This document shows, piece by piece, positions 21,851 to 33,647 of a stretch of DNA of 64,000 bases. The position numbers and the translations under genes were made by a program. Below the pieces are notes generated by a model that saw only the letters and a program-made list of their open reading frames with translations, was not told where the DNA came from and searched no databases. Origin of the DNA: Cryptomeria japonica (Eukaryota; Streptophyta; Pinopsida; Cupressales; Cupressaceae); contig NC_081406.1 in the NCBI RefSeq assembly GCF_030272615.1, positions 218,682,997-218,746,996 of the forward strand. The letters are read 5' to 3'. Numbering within the stretch: position 1 is the first letter of the stretch; every line of letters begins with the position of its first letter.

Positions 21851-24280
21851 AAGATATTGAATGCACACAACATTCCACATGACCTAGACTTAGTCTAATA
21901 CAATTTGATGTAGTTAAGGATAGAGAAGCAAATGAATGGCGATCTGTCTCTTGAAATAACACTTCATAAAACTCATATATTTTAAAGGCTTGACAACGTT
22001 TTATAAAACAAATTAAGGATCAAAACACTTGGGCCAAACTTAGGAGATCAAAACTATTAGAACTAATCTTTAACTTAAGTGATTTTTGAGATAATATTTC
22101 ATAGTTTTATGTTAAGGATTTTAGACATTCACATTATTCATTTATTAAATAAATTAGATATGTTGGATAGACATCATAGATCCAATTATTCTCACAAATT
22201 AGAACATTAGAAGATAATTTGAAAACATCAAAATATGAAAAACTTATTAGTTTCAGTAACAATATAATTACAAGATTACATTAGATTTTATTGGATAAAT
22301 TTGGATAAAATATTTCTATAAAAAAATTTATTTGAAAAATCCACAACATCCTATAATAAATTACCAAATAAAAAAGATAAATCAAGTCTTTGGAATAATA
22401 CAACTATTAGTACACTACATGCTAGAGATTGACTATTTTGTTATACCCTTCTCCTTGAGTTTTTCAACCTACATATGAAACTTCAATCCTTACAACTATA
22501 ATAAAAAATAAAAAAGAATTTTATTCAATCTCAATATTTTTATTTTATCATTTCTTCAATGTGTTATCAAATGAGAAGATTTTTTAGGAAGATCAAGAGA
22601 GATTTTTGGAGTGTAATTCCTCCATCAATGTAGCATCCAAATCCAATTTCAAGATATTTTATAAATGTTAACCTAATATTTAAGTCCTAATTGGTGTCAT
22701 CCTCCACGAAGATCCAAAGATATAAATTAGAAATTAATTGTGAAAATGCAAGACTTAAGTATGACATGTAAAATTCTATCTTAGTTGCATTTCTCTTCGA
22801 TATGGGAAAATTATTTAGGGATCCATTTATCACCTCCTCAAATTCATTATCATTGTCACTTTGGTTTCTGGTCATTAACTCAAGTTGCAAGTGGAGTCCT
22901 TCTCATGTCTTAACCACCATTTTTTAGAGGCAAATCAATTTGAATTTGACAAATAGAGTCCTCATCATGTATTGGGCGCCATTTTTTGAGGTAAGATAAT
23001 TTGAATTTAAATTTCAAATGGATGAGGATGAAATATCATGTTCCCCTCTCCACCCAAGAATCGAATCGAAGGTCAGAGCCAACAAATAAAATAGAAATAA
23101 AATATTTTTGGTTGATGTTGATTGTTCAATTTTCTAAAGTTCTTCTACATCAAAGGTAAACATTTTAAAGGATTTTGATGTGTTTATTTTTTTTCATATA
23201 CTCTTAAGTACTTCCATTCATCAATAAATTGTGAGAGACATTAACCAAAGTAGAATGATCAAACATAATTTCATAAATTTGTAAGATTTAAAGAAATAAT
23301 TTGTTTAGTTAGAGACATATCTTGCATACCCATTTTTTTCACATGGGTATCATGATCAACGTATTCTTCCTTATCAAAATAAATAGTAGCATTCAAATTA
23401 TTAATTAGCTCATCTTCAATTTGACTCAAAATCATGTTATGATTCAATCTAGGATTTTTATTTAATGATAAATGATGTTTGAGACTTTGGAATAAAGTAA
23501 AAAGAAAACAAAGATTATAATTCTTATATCTAATGTAAAAACATGAGAATTATAGGTCTTGTTGGATGGATTGGAAACGCTATGTTAATACTCTTTTTTG
23601 AAAGTACACTTTGAAGAAAGGATATAATTAGCTTTTGTTGAGCACCTTCACATGATACACAATTTTAATACAAAGTGGGATTCAAAATCACCTAACTTTA
23701 TCTAGTGCATGTTTTCAAATAGTTTTGAAAGTTATTGTTGATCCCAAAGTTGTCCATTTTTTCAAGTCTCGACCATACTAAGGTCTTCTTAGTGACACTC
23801 ATTCAATTCGTCTTGGCCTCTCTAATTTAAGATGTACACTTTGTGGGTAACTAGAAACCCTTATTAACCTATTCTAGTTTTGTGTTCATTCACAAGTTGC
23901 CTAGTTATGGGTTCATAATTTCTTCTAATCTTTAAACCTTGAAAACCTCACCTAACATTATGTTCTTGGTAATAGAGCAAGGTTATTTATAAATTTTCCT
24001 ATTTATGGCATGCTTTAGATTAAAAATTCTTTTTCTTTATTTGGAATAGTAGACATTGTTCAGTTTTTGCTTATTTTTTAATGGATACCAACTTTGTTGT
24101 TTTCTCTAAATGACTAGTGAAATCTAATGTGCTTGTGCAGATTCAAGTTCAAGTCAACAAGGTTGCTAAAAGCTCGCATCTTGAACCCTTTTGGACCATT
24201 AGGGAACACCCTTTGTAATGCTATGACCAAGTTTCTATCTTCTCCACCTTCCCCTTTCCAAATGACCTCACTATTAGTTG
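21851..24280. other. Intergenic AT-rich DNA, no feature recognised
   Basis: I see no long frame, repeat or element signature here. The right end (about 24120-24280) directly precedes the start of alignable copy 2 DNA. It probably corresponds to sequence left of the gypsy element in copy 1, which is outside the window. Confidence 0.5.
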
Positions 24281-25825
24281 CAATGCACCTAGTGTTTGGA
24301 GTGTTATCCAATGCTTCACTTGTTTTTTGATTACCTAGTTGTATGCACTTTAACTCAAGGTTTTATTGTATGGTATTTTCAATCAAATCATAAAATCTTG
24401 AAACTCAAATCTAAAATAAAATAAAAAATCATACCCTACAACAAAAAACCTAGGGAGTGTAAGATCAAACAAGTCACCAAAATAAACATAAATAAATGTA
24501 CCCCTTTCTTATTATCTAAGTTGATAAATTGGTCAATCAATTGACACGCAACTAATTTATAGAAATCAGATCTATTTAGAAACAATAAAAATATGCTACA
24601 TATTTAGCAGATGAAAGATGGGGGAACTTAACTTGAGATGTGAAAAGTGGGAGATTTGTTGTAACACTGTTCTATGATCCAATTTTCATTTCTACTATCA
24701 AACTCATGACTATAAAGTATTGATCTTCACGTTATTTTGGTTTAGTCCCACACCTATAGTTTTGATCTTTGAACCTATGGCTTATAACCCCTTTTTGTAG
24801 TTTTGAAACCACTTTGCACTTTGTGACCTTGAACTTTACATCTTTCATCTTCAAAATCCTATATGCCTCCAATACTTGTGAATGGTAGTTTTTAGAAGCA
24901 GCTTCAAAATTTGTTTTAGAGAAGGGAAGTTGACTAGCTTCCCATCTTATACCCTTTGATTGATTCAATGATTTCAAACAAGTTGGAAGACAAGAAGTAA
25001 AAATTCAAATACATATATTTGTCCTTATGATGTGTAGATGTTGATGCTATACTCTTGTAATGCTTTATTGTTTGAATGATCCAACAATGATGGATAAATG
25101 TGGATGTCTAAAATGATCTAAGACTTCGTCCTTTTCTACAACACCCTAGTGCATGCATTGACTATTTTGTGCGTAAATCTGTCGGTAATATCTTATTCAA
25201 AACAATCAGATTGGGTCCATGTTTACATTTGAATTTAAATTTTTGGGTTCAATCCTAGACATACCATCTTGACCTCAATTGGATTTACAGGTACACTCTT
25301 GAACTAGGACAATATTGGAACTACACACTTGAAAATAAGAATTAGAAATCAAATAAAAATAAGATGGATGCGAATTGCTACATAGAAATACACCATTTAA
25401 AACACAGCTACCTACACTAGAGATAAAGAAATAAAATGAGTCCAAAACTAATAAAAGATATACTAAGAATACTGTCCTTACCTTTTAAATGTGTTTTTTA
25501 TTAAAAAAAATTTCAAAAAAATTTAAAAAGCGCCAAGAATCTTAATTTCACAATATAGTTACACCATAAATCTAAATTTACGAGGGTTAGATGGAGGACG
25601 CGCCGATTTATGTAACAACCATACATATAAACCGCCACACAGCCCTGGAAACTGGACGGCGGGTTCAAGTTTGCTTTACATGCAATTAACTTCGATCAAA
25701 CAGTCTGTTAGGAAATCAAACAGTAACGTTGACATTTGTCTGGAAATTGCCATTTCAACTTAAATTTCGCTCCCATTACTTCGAAAGCACTCAATTCCTG
25801 AAATTGCATTCGGAGGGGACGAATT

Positions 25826-28244
25826 ATGGGTTTTGATCAGCAGTATCTAGACTTCACATTGGTTCCTTTCGGCTTGCTTATATTGAGTACCTACCATGCC
25901 TGGCTTCTTTACAGAATTATCAAACATCCCACCACTACTGTGATTGGCCTAAATGCATTGAACAGGGAAATTTGGGTGGATACCATGATGGCTGTAAGCT
26001 CTCTATCATTCTCCTAGTAACATATCTAACTAAATTCAAGCATAAGATTGAAACTTTTTTTCTTTTCACTGAATTGTTTGTTATATAGAATGATGTTATG
26101 GACAATTAAATTGATATTTATAGTCATATTTATTGCATTCAATCCAAGATCAGTAGCATCAATCAAAACCCAGTACCCCTGAAGGATAGATTTTTAAAAA
26201 TTTTAGGCTTGTTATTGTTCAACATATATGTATGAAAATCACTATATTTAACCCTATTTGCCATATAATTACAAAACCCTCAGATGTTTGGGCTTCTACA
26301 GGGCAAAATGTTAGATAATTTCTGGAAAGGGACTGAAAGCTTCTAGATCTAAATCAATCTTCATGTGTATTCTATGCAGAGATGAATGTAGCCGAAGCTA
26401 GACTGAACCATCCCTAAAATAAAGAGAATGGATAGTGATATTTAGACATGTTTCACTAAATTCATTCTATTCTATAGCTGAATGAGTATATGACAATATT
26501 CTAAACAAGTAGATAGTATTATACAGTTTCATAGGACCCATTTGGCCTTGAGGAGGTTAAGGTTCATCCCATCACATCATGATATGATATCTATTAATTG
26601 AGGAGATTTTCCTGCAAAGTCATTTTACATTTAAAAACCCTTATTTTGCACATTGAAGCAAGCCACAAGGGTGACTAAGTTTTCAGCCTGTAGGCAATTC
26701 TAATGGATCTGAACTGTTGGAGAAAATAAGCCACACCCTAAGTATTATAAGGAAGCTCTAGCAACTCAAAATACAAATATAAGATTCCAGGTTTAAGCTT
26801 AATGATAAAGCAACTCAGAATCCAAATGGAGTATTCTATGTTCAAGTCCTACCAAGTCCATGGAAAGTAATAGGAATTGTCTAAAAAGGGGCTTTAACAA
26901 TCCAAAAGGCCAATCGAAGATTCTAGTTTTAAGCTTAATGATAGAGCAACCCAAAATGCAAATGGAACATTCTAGGTTCAAGTACTAGCAAATCCATGGA
27001 CAGTAACAGGAATTGTCTAAGAAGGGTTGGATGCATATGGATTGAGCCTTACATGTACATCCCTGACTTATGTACATGTTCTGTGTATTTCATCTAAAAC
27101 CAATCCGAAGTCTTCCCTTGTATTTGATTTTTCACTCTGTGTTTTGGGTTTTCTTTTCGTTGTGTAGTTTGCAGTTATTTTCTGATCCTTTCCTTTTACT
27201 CTCACTTGTCAGAATTCTAATTGAAGTGCCAATGGATGTATACTGTAGCATTTGTGTTATTTCTCATTCAAATGATTCTGTATAGAACAGGTCTAAAACT
27301 TTACAAACTTGTGATCATTATCAATAGAATAATATCTCAGTAGTGGGCAGATTTTAGTTGAAGTGTCAATGGATATAAACTGCAGCGTTGATGCAATTTT
27401 TCATTTATATATTTTGCTGTAAGAAGTGGGCTCAAATTCACAATCTTCTTATAATTATCAACAGAATAAGATCTGCCCTTTTAAAAGGCAGCAACATTGG
27501 CTTGGTCCTCTATTTTCTGGTCTTGCAAACTCTCTTATTACACTAACTCGCACAAGTATTCTTTCAGTCTTAACTCTTGATGTACCATTGACCCTAATTA
27601 AAATTAATGTCAATCTCTGATCATTGTTGTGATCTTTGTTGCTTTAGGATGGAATTAAGAATGGAGTGCTCGCAGTTCAGACACTGCGGAACAACATAAT
27701 GGCCTCCACTCTGCTGGGATCAACAGCCATCACACTGAGCTCATTGATTGGCGTGCTGGTGAGCAGCACAAATGGATCTGGTGCAGCGAGTGCTCTTATA
27801 TATGGTGATCATAGCAGGATTGGCTCTTCTATAAAGTACTTCACCATTCTCGTATGTTTCCTGATAGCATTTGTGTGCAATCTTCAGTCAATACGTTACT
27901 ACAGCCATGTGAGTTTTCTGATAAATGTGCCCAAGGATAAGTATTTGCCAGCACACTCGTTAATTTATTTTGTGAGCAAAGCATTAAACAGAGGAAGCTA
28001 CTTCTGGTCGTTGGGACTCAGGGCATTTTACTTCTCTTTCCCTCTCTTTTTGTGGATATTTGGGCCCCTTCCCATGTTTGTTTGCTGTTGTTCAATGGTG
28101 GGTGTTCTTTATTTCTTGGATACTGCAACCCATTTCACCCAAACACTTTCTCTGCATGGCAGAGCAGATGTCGATGTAGAACAATGCTCTTCTCCAACAC
28201 CTCACTCCCCTCCGCTGCAAACAAAATGTAATAATCCAAATTAA
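25826..28244 (+). CDS. DUF599 family membrane protein, copy 2 (two exons)
   Basis: This is the intact paralog of the gene at 6064-8523. Exon 1 is 25826-25993 (56 codons, donor GCT|gtaagc) and exon 2 is 27648-28244 (acceptor tttgctttag). The phase-0 junction and the 254-residue length match copy 1, and the intron is 1654 bp. The four hydrophobic regions are preserved. Differences from copy 1 include four in exon 1 and about sixteen in exon 2, many of the latter in the polar C-terminal tail (residues about 217-254), as expected if the membrane core is constrained. The 5' leader from about 25605 also aligns with copy 1. I see no disabling change. The function of DUF599 proteins is unknown. Expression of each copy cannot be judged from sequence. 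Confidence 0.9.
26756..27020. repeat. Degenerate intronic repeat, related to the copy 1 minisatellite
   Basis: Units share 'ggtttaagcttaatgata(a/g)agcaac' and 'atgcaaatgga.(c/t)attcta'. They lie inside the intron of DUF599 copy 2. The clean 49-bp periodicity of copy 1 is not maintained here. Confidence 0.55.
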
Positions 28245-28608
28245 CAATAATTCTTATTCATCTGTAGCTTAAAATGTGTCTGGTTTGGTAAAATGATTTT
28301 GTGAAGCCTTAGTTGTCATTTTTAGATCTGGTTGGTACTTTTCTATTAGTCGAACGTTTGGAATCTGGATAAACAAGAATTATGATTTCCTATTAAACAT
28401 TCCACTGTCTTTTACAACCTCAACATGTTAAATGGCATAAGGAGTGCATTTGGCCTTCTGGAGCCAGGAAATAGGTCTTGCATGAATACCCACTACATAG
28501 TTTTAACCTTCGGCAAAAGAAGAAGAAGTGTTTGGGAAGTGGGTTCATGCATCTAATAAGATGGCTGATCAATTCTCTAGCTCGGGGTTTTCCTAGTCAG
28601 GAATAGTT

Positions 28609-29422
28609 TTTGATTACGTGAAAAACAGGTTTTGAAGGGACCCGAAACTCTTTACAAATCAAACAAGGGATAGAACTTGACCGCTCAACAAAGAGGAGAG
28701 AGTCACAACCAAAAAACAAAGTCTGCCCCGAAAGACAGGGTAGGCAACCCAACTAAAGACAGGGCCAGAAAAACCAGCCCAAACAACCAACTACAAGGGC
28801 CCTCAAGTTTTACAACTGGCCTTGTGGGAACAAAGAGTCATACCAAAAGAAGGCTTGGACGTCTTTGAATTCTTCCCCTTTACAGTAATCCATCCTTATT
28901 CGACTTTAGCTACCGCAACAGACCAATTTGAAGAGCCCAGCACCGATCTATCCGGATTGGAAGAAAGAGCATCACTAGAGGGAGCAACAACCGTCGCAGA
29001 CATAGGACCACATCCAGCAGATGGGGCAACAGTTGTGTCAACAAACGGTGAAGCAACCGGCGGGGTAAGAGACAACAAACCATTTTCCGCAGAAGAGATA
29101 GTAGCATTCTATACCACAACATCTTTAATCACAGAATCATCCATTGTGGCATCCGAAGAATCTTTCTTCGCCATTAAAGAATCCGAACCAGCATAGTAGA
29201 AACCCCAGCATCCAGTGACTCTTTAGAAGAGTCCAAAGATTTCTTTACTGTGTAATGCTGGTATGAGGCCCCCGACCTTCATGAGGCCACAAGATTTTTC
29301 TTCTCAAGCCCACAATTCCTAGCCGCATGGCCGGTTTTAAAGCATCTACAACACCTGAAAGGAATACCTTCGTAATCCAAAGTTTGGACCCAGCTGCCAA
29401 AAGAAGATCAAATTACAGACTA
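28609..29422 (-). mobile_element. LINE insertion carrying only an ORF1 remnant (minus strand)
   Basis: The 814-bp insertion is flanked by GAATAGTT (28601-28608 and 29423-29430). Copy 1 shows the uninterrupted site at about 8803-8825. On the minus strand it encodes the end of an L1-type ORF1: a zinc knuckle CCRCFKTGHAARNC preceded by WVQTLDYEGIPF (about 29395-29290). A Ser/Thr-rich tail follows to about 28896, then a GWITVKGK-like end, with stops and a frame change along the way. After about 28800 comes a non-coding tail ending in 'cacgtaatcaaaa'. No ORF2 (endonuclease or RT) sequence lies between ORF1 and the 3' tail, so this is either an internal deletion or an ORF1-only non-autonomous LINE. 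Confidence 0.7.
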
Positions 29423-29504
29423 GAATAGTTAGAGTTTCTTAGGCGCTAGAATAGATTTAGTATATCATTCTGGTGTGGATGCCCTCATTGTTGTGAATTA
29501 CTAG

Positions 29505-29855
29505 GCAAATCTTGCTTCTCTTCAATCCCAACAAGCTGAATGTATTGAACAGTTAAAAGATGATCTCACAATTTCTACAATTCTGAGTCCAAACTCTTGC
29601 AAAAATTACTTTATGAACCCATCAAGAAACTCATCTTGAGGTCAGTGAAGACAGTGGTGAGAGCAGCAGGTATACAAAATGGAAGAGACATCATGCTAGT
29701 AGTTCTACAACTAGCTAGGTATAACCCATTGGTTGGCAAGTACCCATCTACAATTCAAAAGCCAGACATGCTGCTGCCACTGTGTGGCTTCAGAACATTT
29801 GACAGAAGGATCAACTGTTCTTTATGATTGGGATGGTAATTTTGTCTCTTATGAA
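29505..29855. other. Conserved block downstream of DUF599 copy 2
   Basis: This is the counterpart of 8880-9265. The two differ by small indels and one replaced segment near 29770-29815. No recognised protein. Confidence 0.4.
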
Positions 29856-30389
29856 AGTCATACCAGTACATAAGGTAGATCTCAGTATATTCACATTTTG
29901 TATTACCCACATTTTTGGGGTGGTATGGATTACTCTAGCATATTCATATAAGAATTATATTGGCAAATACCCGGAAGGATAATTCTGCTAGTATAAGATA
30001 TGATAAATTTTTAGTTTTAGAATTAATTTTAAGATGCATATTTTTATTTGTCGCAGCAGGTAAATATGCAACAGGCAGCCAAAAACTCATATCACAAACC
30101 GAAATTTTCATTTCAACTCAGAAAAATGATTTTGATATCTTCCCTTAAATGGTGGTATTGACTATTTTTCTACAAGTATGGTGGTATTGACTATTTCACT
30201 GTCTAGATTATACTAGATTATCCGCCAAACAGTAATGAAGGGGAACCGTGTGTAGAAATCACGTGATTTCCCCAAATGCTGATAACGGAGATAGCTAACT
30301 TTTCAGCCGAATTCAGTTGGTAAAATTCTAAAAAGAAATTTCAATTGCTACAGTTTGGAAGCGTTAAGGTTAGGAGGTATTTTTACATA

Positions 30390-31930
30390 ATGTGTTAAAT
30401 TGTGATGTTTTATTTTTATTTAATGATATAATTCTTTAGTGAAATTTATTGATTTATATTGGATTCAAACAAGCCCATCTCTCTTTAATATGAATGCTTC
30501 ACTTGTATTCATTGTATGTAGATGATATCTATATGTATGAAGCATAGGGATTCCTTAGGAGATCATCTATCATAGTGTTACTCAGACTTAAGCATGTTTA
30601 ACTATGGAGTTTCTTCCACGGTGAAGTCCACTTAGCTTGTTAACCCATTTGCAAAACATATAGCACATGTTGTGCCTTTTGAACCATTCCCTATAGAGTC
30701 CCTTTAACTCATCTATACACAAGCAAGAGGTGTTTTCTTTAATGTGACAAATTATGATGTTTTATCATTATCCAATAGCATAGTTCTAGAGTCAAACTCA
30801 TTGACCCATATTACATAAGTAGGAGTTCAAATGAAACCATCTCTCATGAGCACGAGTGGTCCATTTAGCATTTATTGTGCCTCGGGGATGCTGACAAGTG
30901 TGAAGCATCAAGACTTCTTAGGTGGTCACTTGTCCTAGTATTGTTTTGATTCAAGCACTCTTAACCATGAATATTTCCCCAAGAATAATTCCAACCAGCT
31001 TGCAACCTCATTTACAAAAACTTAAAAAAGTGTTGTGCCTTATGAACTATTCAATATAATGCCCCTTTAGTTCAACCATAGAAAAATACGAGGTGTTTTT
31101 TTGTCACGTGTCAAATTGTGATGTTTTATAAAGATTCAACTACATAGATTTTGAGTCAAATGCATTCACCTATATTTCATGAGTGGTGGTTCACACAAAC
31201 TTATCTCTCATGAACATGACAAGTCTACAAACTCACTACATCTAGGTGAGGCTTATAGGGATGAAGCAATGGGGTTTCTTAGGAGGTCACTTATTCTAGT
31301 ATTACTTTGACTCGAGCATGCTTAACCATGGTGTTTCCCCTAGAGAAAATTCCATTTAACTTGGTACCTTATTTATAAAACCTTTAGTGACTATTGGTCC
31401 TTATGAACCATTCATTGTAGAGCCCATTTAGCTCATCCAGAGACAAGTATGAGGTAGTTTATGTCAAATTATGAAGTTTTATTAAGATCTAGCTATCTAA
31501 TTTTCAAGTTAAACTCTTTGACCCATATTTCATGAGTAAATGGTTCACATGAACCCATATCTAATAAACATGAATGGTTCACTTAACACTTTACACCTAG
31601 GTGATGCACTCATAGGGGTGAAGCATTGAAACTTCTTGGGAGATCATCCATCCCAACACTACACTAGCTCAAGCACACTTAAGCATGATTTTTTCCCAAA
31701 CATCAAACTCACTTAGCTTGCTACCCCATTTGTAACACCTTCAAACAAATGTTATGCTTTATGAATGATTTATTATTGAACATCTTTAGGTCATCCATAG
31801 ACAAGTAAAGGTATTTTTTACCATTTTCATATTATGATGTTTTATTAGAATTCATTTACGTAGTTTTTGAGTCAATTTCATTCTTGTATTTCATGATTAT
31901 GTTAAAATATGAATCACTAAATTTGGTCAA
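30390..31930. repeat. Satellite-like tandem repeat, about 355 bp unit, about 4.3 units
   Basis: The landmark (t/g)atgatgttttat recurs near 30401, 30753, 31117, 31470 and 31833, giving steps of about 352, 364, 353 and 363 bp. Other recurring landmarks are 'catatttcatgagt', 'cttaggaggtca', 'cttaaccatg' and 'gtgttgtgccttatgaac'. Units have diverged well past 20% by eye. A single unit is present in copy 1 (21500-21850). No coding content. Confidence 0.8.
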
Positions 31931-32441
31931 TAATGTTTTCATAAATATTTGCATGTGTACATGGTTATTAACTAAAATGTGATGGATAATATGATAAATC
32001 ATGATGAATAGGTATTTTGTGGAAATACTAACTCTATAGAAAAAAGGGAGAAAAGATGAATTAATTATCATAAGTAGCACTCGAGTCCTTGCAATTGAAG
32101 CATCTAAAGGAAACAATGAAAGGAATAAGTACCTATAGTTAAGAAAAGTGTAGGTCTATAACAATGTGCAACTAGAGTCGATCTGAATGCACCAAATGGA
32201 GATCAAGTAGTTGCATTAGACCTTTGTTACTAAAAAATGACTATACAAGTGAGGAATCTTATACTAAAATTAATATCAATTTTTATTTTATTGCAAGATT
32301 CTACTACTTGTCCATGCATGCCTCTATGATTAGGTTTTCTATTCAATACTAAATTAGTTGTTTGGATTTTTATTCCTAAATCTCCAAGTTTTGTTCTTTT
32401 GAAACAATAACTCTCACCTTAATTAATAGGGATGAATGAAA
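31931..32441. other. AT-rich spacer, nothing recognised
   Basis: This stretch lies between the satellite-like array and the LTR element. It contains only short frames. The last five bases (TGAAA) are the left target-site duplication of the next element. Confidence 0.5.
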
Positions 32442-33609
32442 TGTTGGCATTCTTGATGTTTATGTTGTGATTGTCATTGATGGACACACACTTGCTTTGA
32501 GATCACTTTCTATGTATGAGTTATACTCAACCAGTATTTGTTCCAAACCGGTATTATGTATTATAGTCTTTTGGCTATCAGTGTTTTGTAGAAAGTGTTT
32601 ACCGATCTCAAGCCGTATGAAGACCTCAAGCGGTCCGAGGATCTCAAGCGGAGCGAAGAAACTGAAGCGACAGTTATCATTTTCCCAGTCTTCATTTTGG
32701 ACAACCGATAATCAGTTTAATGTTTGAACCAGTATTACTCCGTGATGAGTTACCAACCGGTAATCGGTAAAGTTGTATCAACCGGTAATACTCTGTGATG
32801 AGTTACCAACCGGTATTTTTGTGATGAGTTACCATCCACCGACACTTTGACGGTGATTTGTGCCGTGTTATCAAATGTGTCTAGATGCAATGAACCTAGG
32901 AACTTGCATTGTAATCCTATTGGACCGACATGAAATCAGATTCCTTTTTAAGAACATCATGTCTAGGGTTTTAAGAGAGTAGCTGTTAGGGTTTTTGGTG
33001 GTTGATGAGTTTTTGTATGTGCGATATTAGAAGAGAAGATCAAGTCTGTGTGCTATAACAAAGTGTGGATTTACTGAAGATTGAAGTAATGCTGAAATGC
33101 ATTAGCAATGAGCTATCATGGATCTAACCAAGCAGACCGTGCTATTTGCTAGATCATTCACTTGTTGATTACTCACATCTTCGACAAGTCTGAAACCCTT
33201 AACCGAGTAGGCCCAGAAAAGCCTTTGTAAATCTTCTAACAAGGTGGTTCACATATGTGGATCTGAAATCCTCTCACAAGGTAGTCTTTAATCGAACTTA
33301 TCTCCTAACAGGATCTGTTCTGGTGAAGAACATTGTATGACCTTAACCGGTCTGGTTACTATTCTGTAGATAGTTACTTGTGAGTTTTATCTCATCGTGG
33401 TTTTTCCTATTTGGGTTTCCACGTCAAAATCTCTTGTGTTATGGTGATTGTGCTTCTGTGGGTGAATGCCTTATTTGTTGTTTGGTTTGCATTTGTGTTA
33501 ACCGATTTGTTAGTAAAATTGTTATACCGGTTTACTGCTAAACTGTTTAAGTGTTTAAGTTCAGTATTATTTGGTATACTAATTCACCCCCCCCTCTTAG
33601 TATTCATCA
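32442..33609 (+). repeat. 5' LTR of the Gag-bearing element
   Basis: The LTR is 1168 bp and starts TGTTGGCATT. The U3 part contains many CCGGT/ACCGG motifs, including repeated 'gatgagttaccaaccggta' units near 32740-32830. It ends TTCATCA after a C-rich run. Confidence 0.85.
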
Positions 33610-33647
33610 ATTGGTATTAGAGACAACCTTTCTATAAGTTTAACCAC

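Larger units (their letters stand above)
24281..30480. repeat. DUF599 segmental duplication, copy 2
   Basis: This aligns with 4208-9365 and then 21056-21600. It lacks the gypsy LTR element, the 5.5-kb-position hairpin, the LINE and both giant LTRs found in copy 1. It carries its own insertion at 28609-29422 and an extra intron duplication near 27220-27450. The junction at 24281 represents the empty site for the gypsy element in copy 1. Confidence 0.85.
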
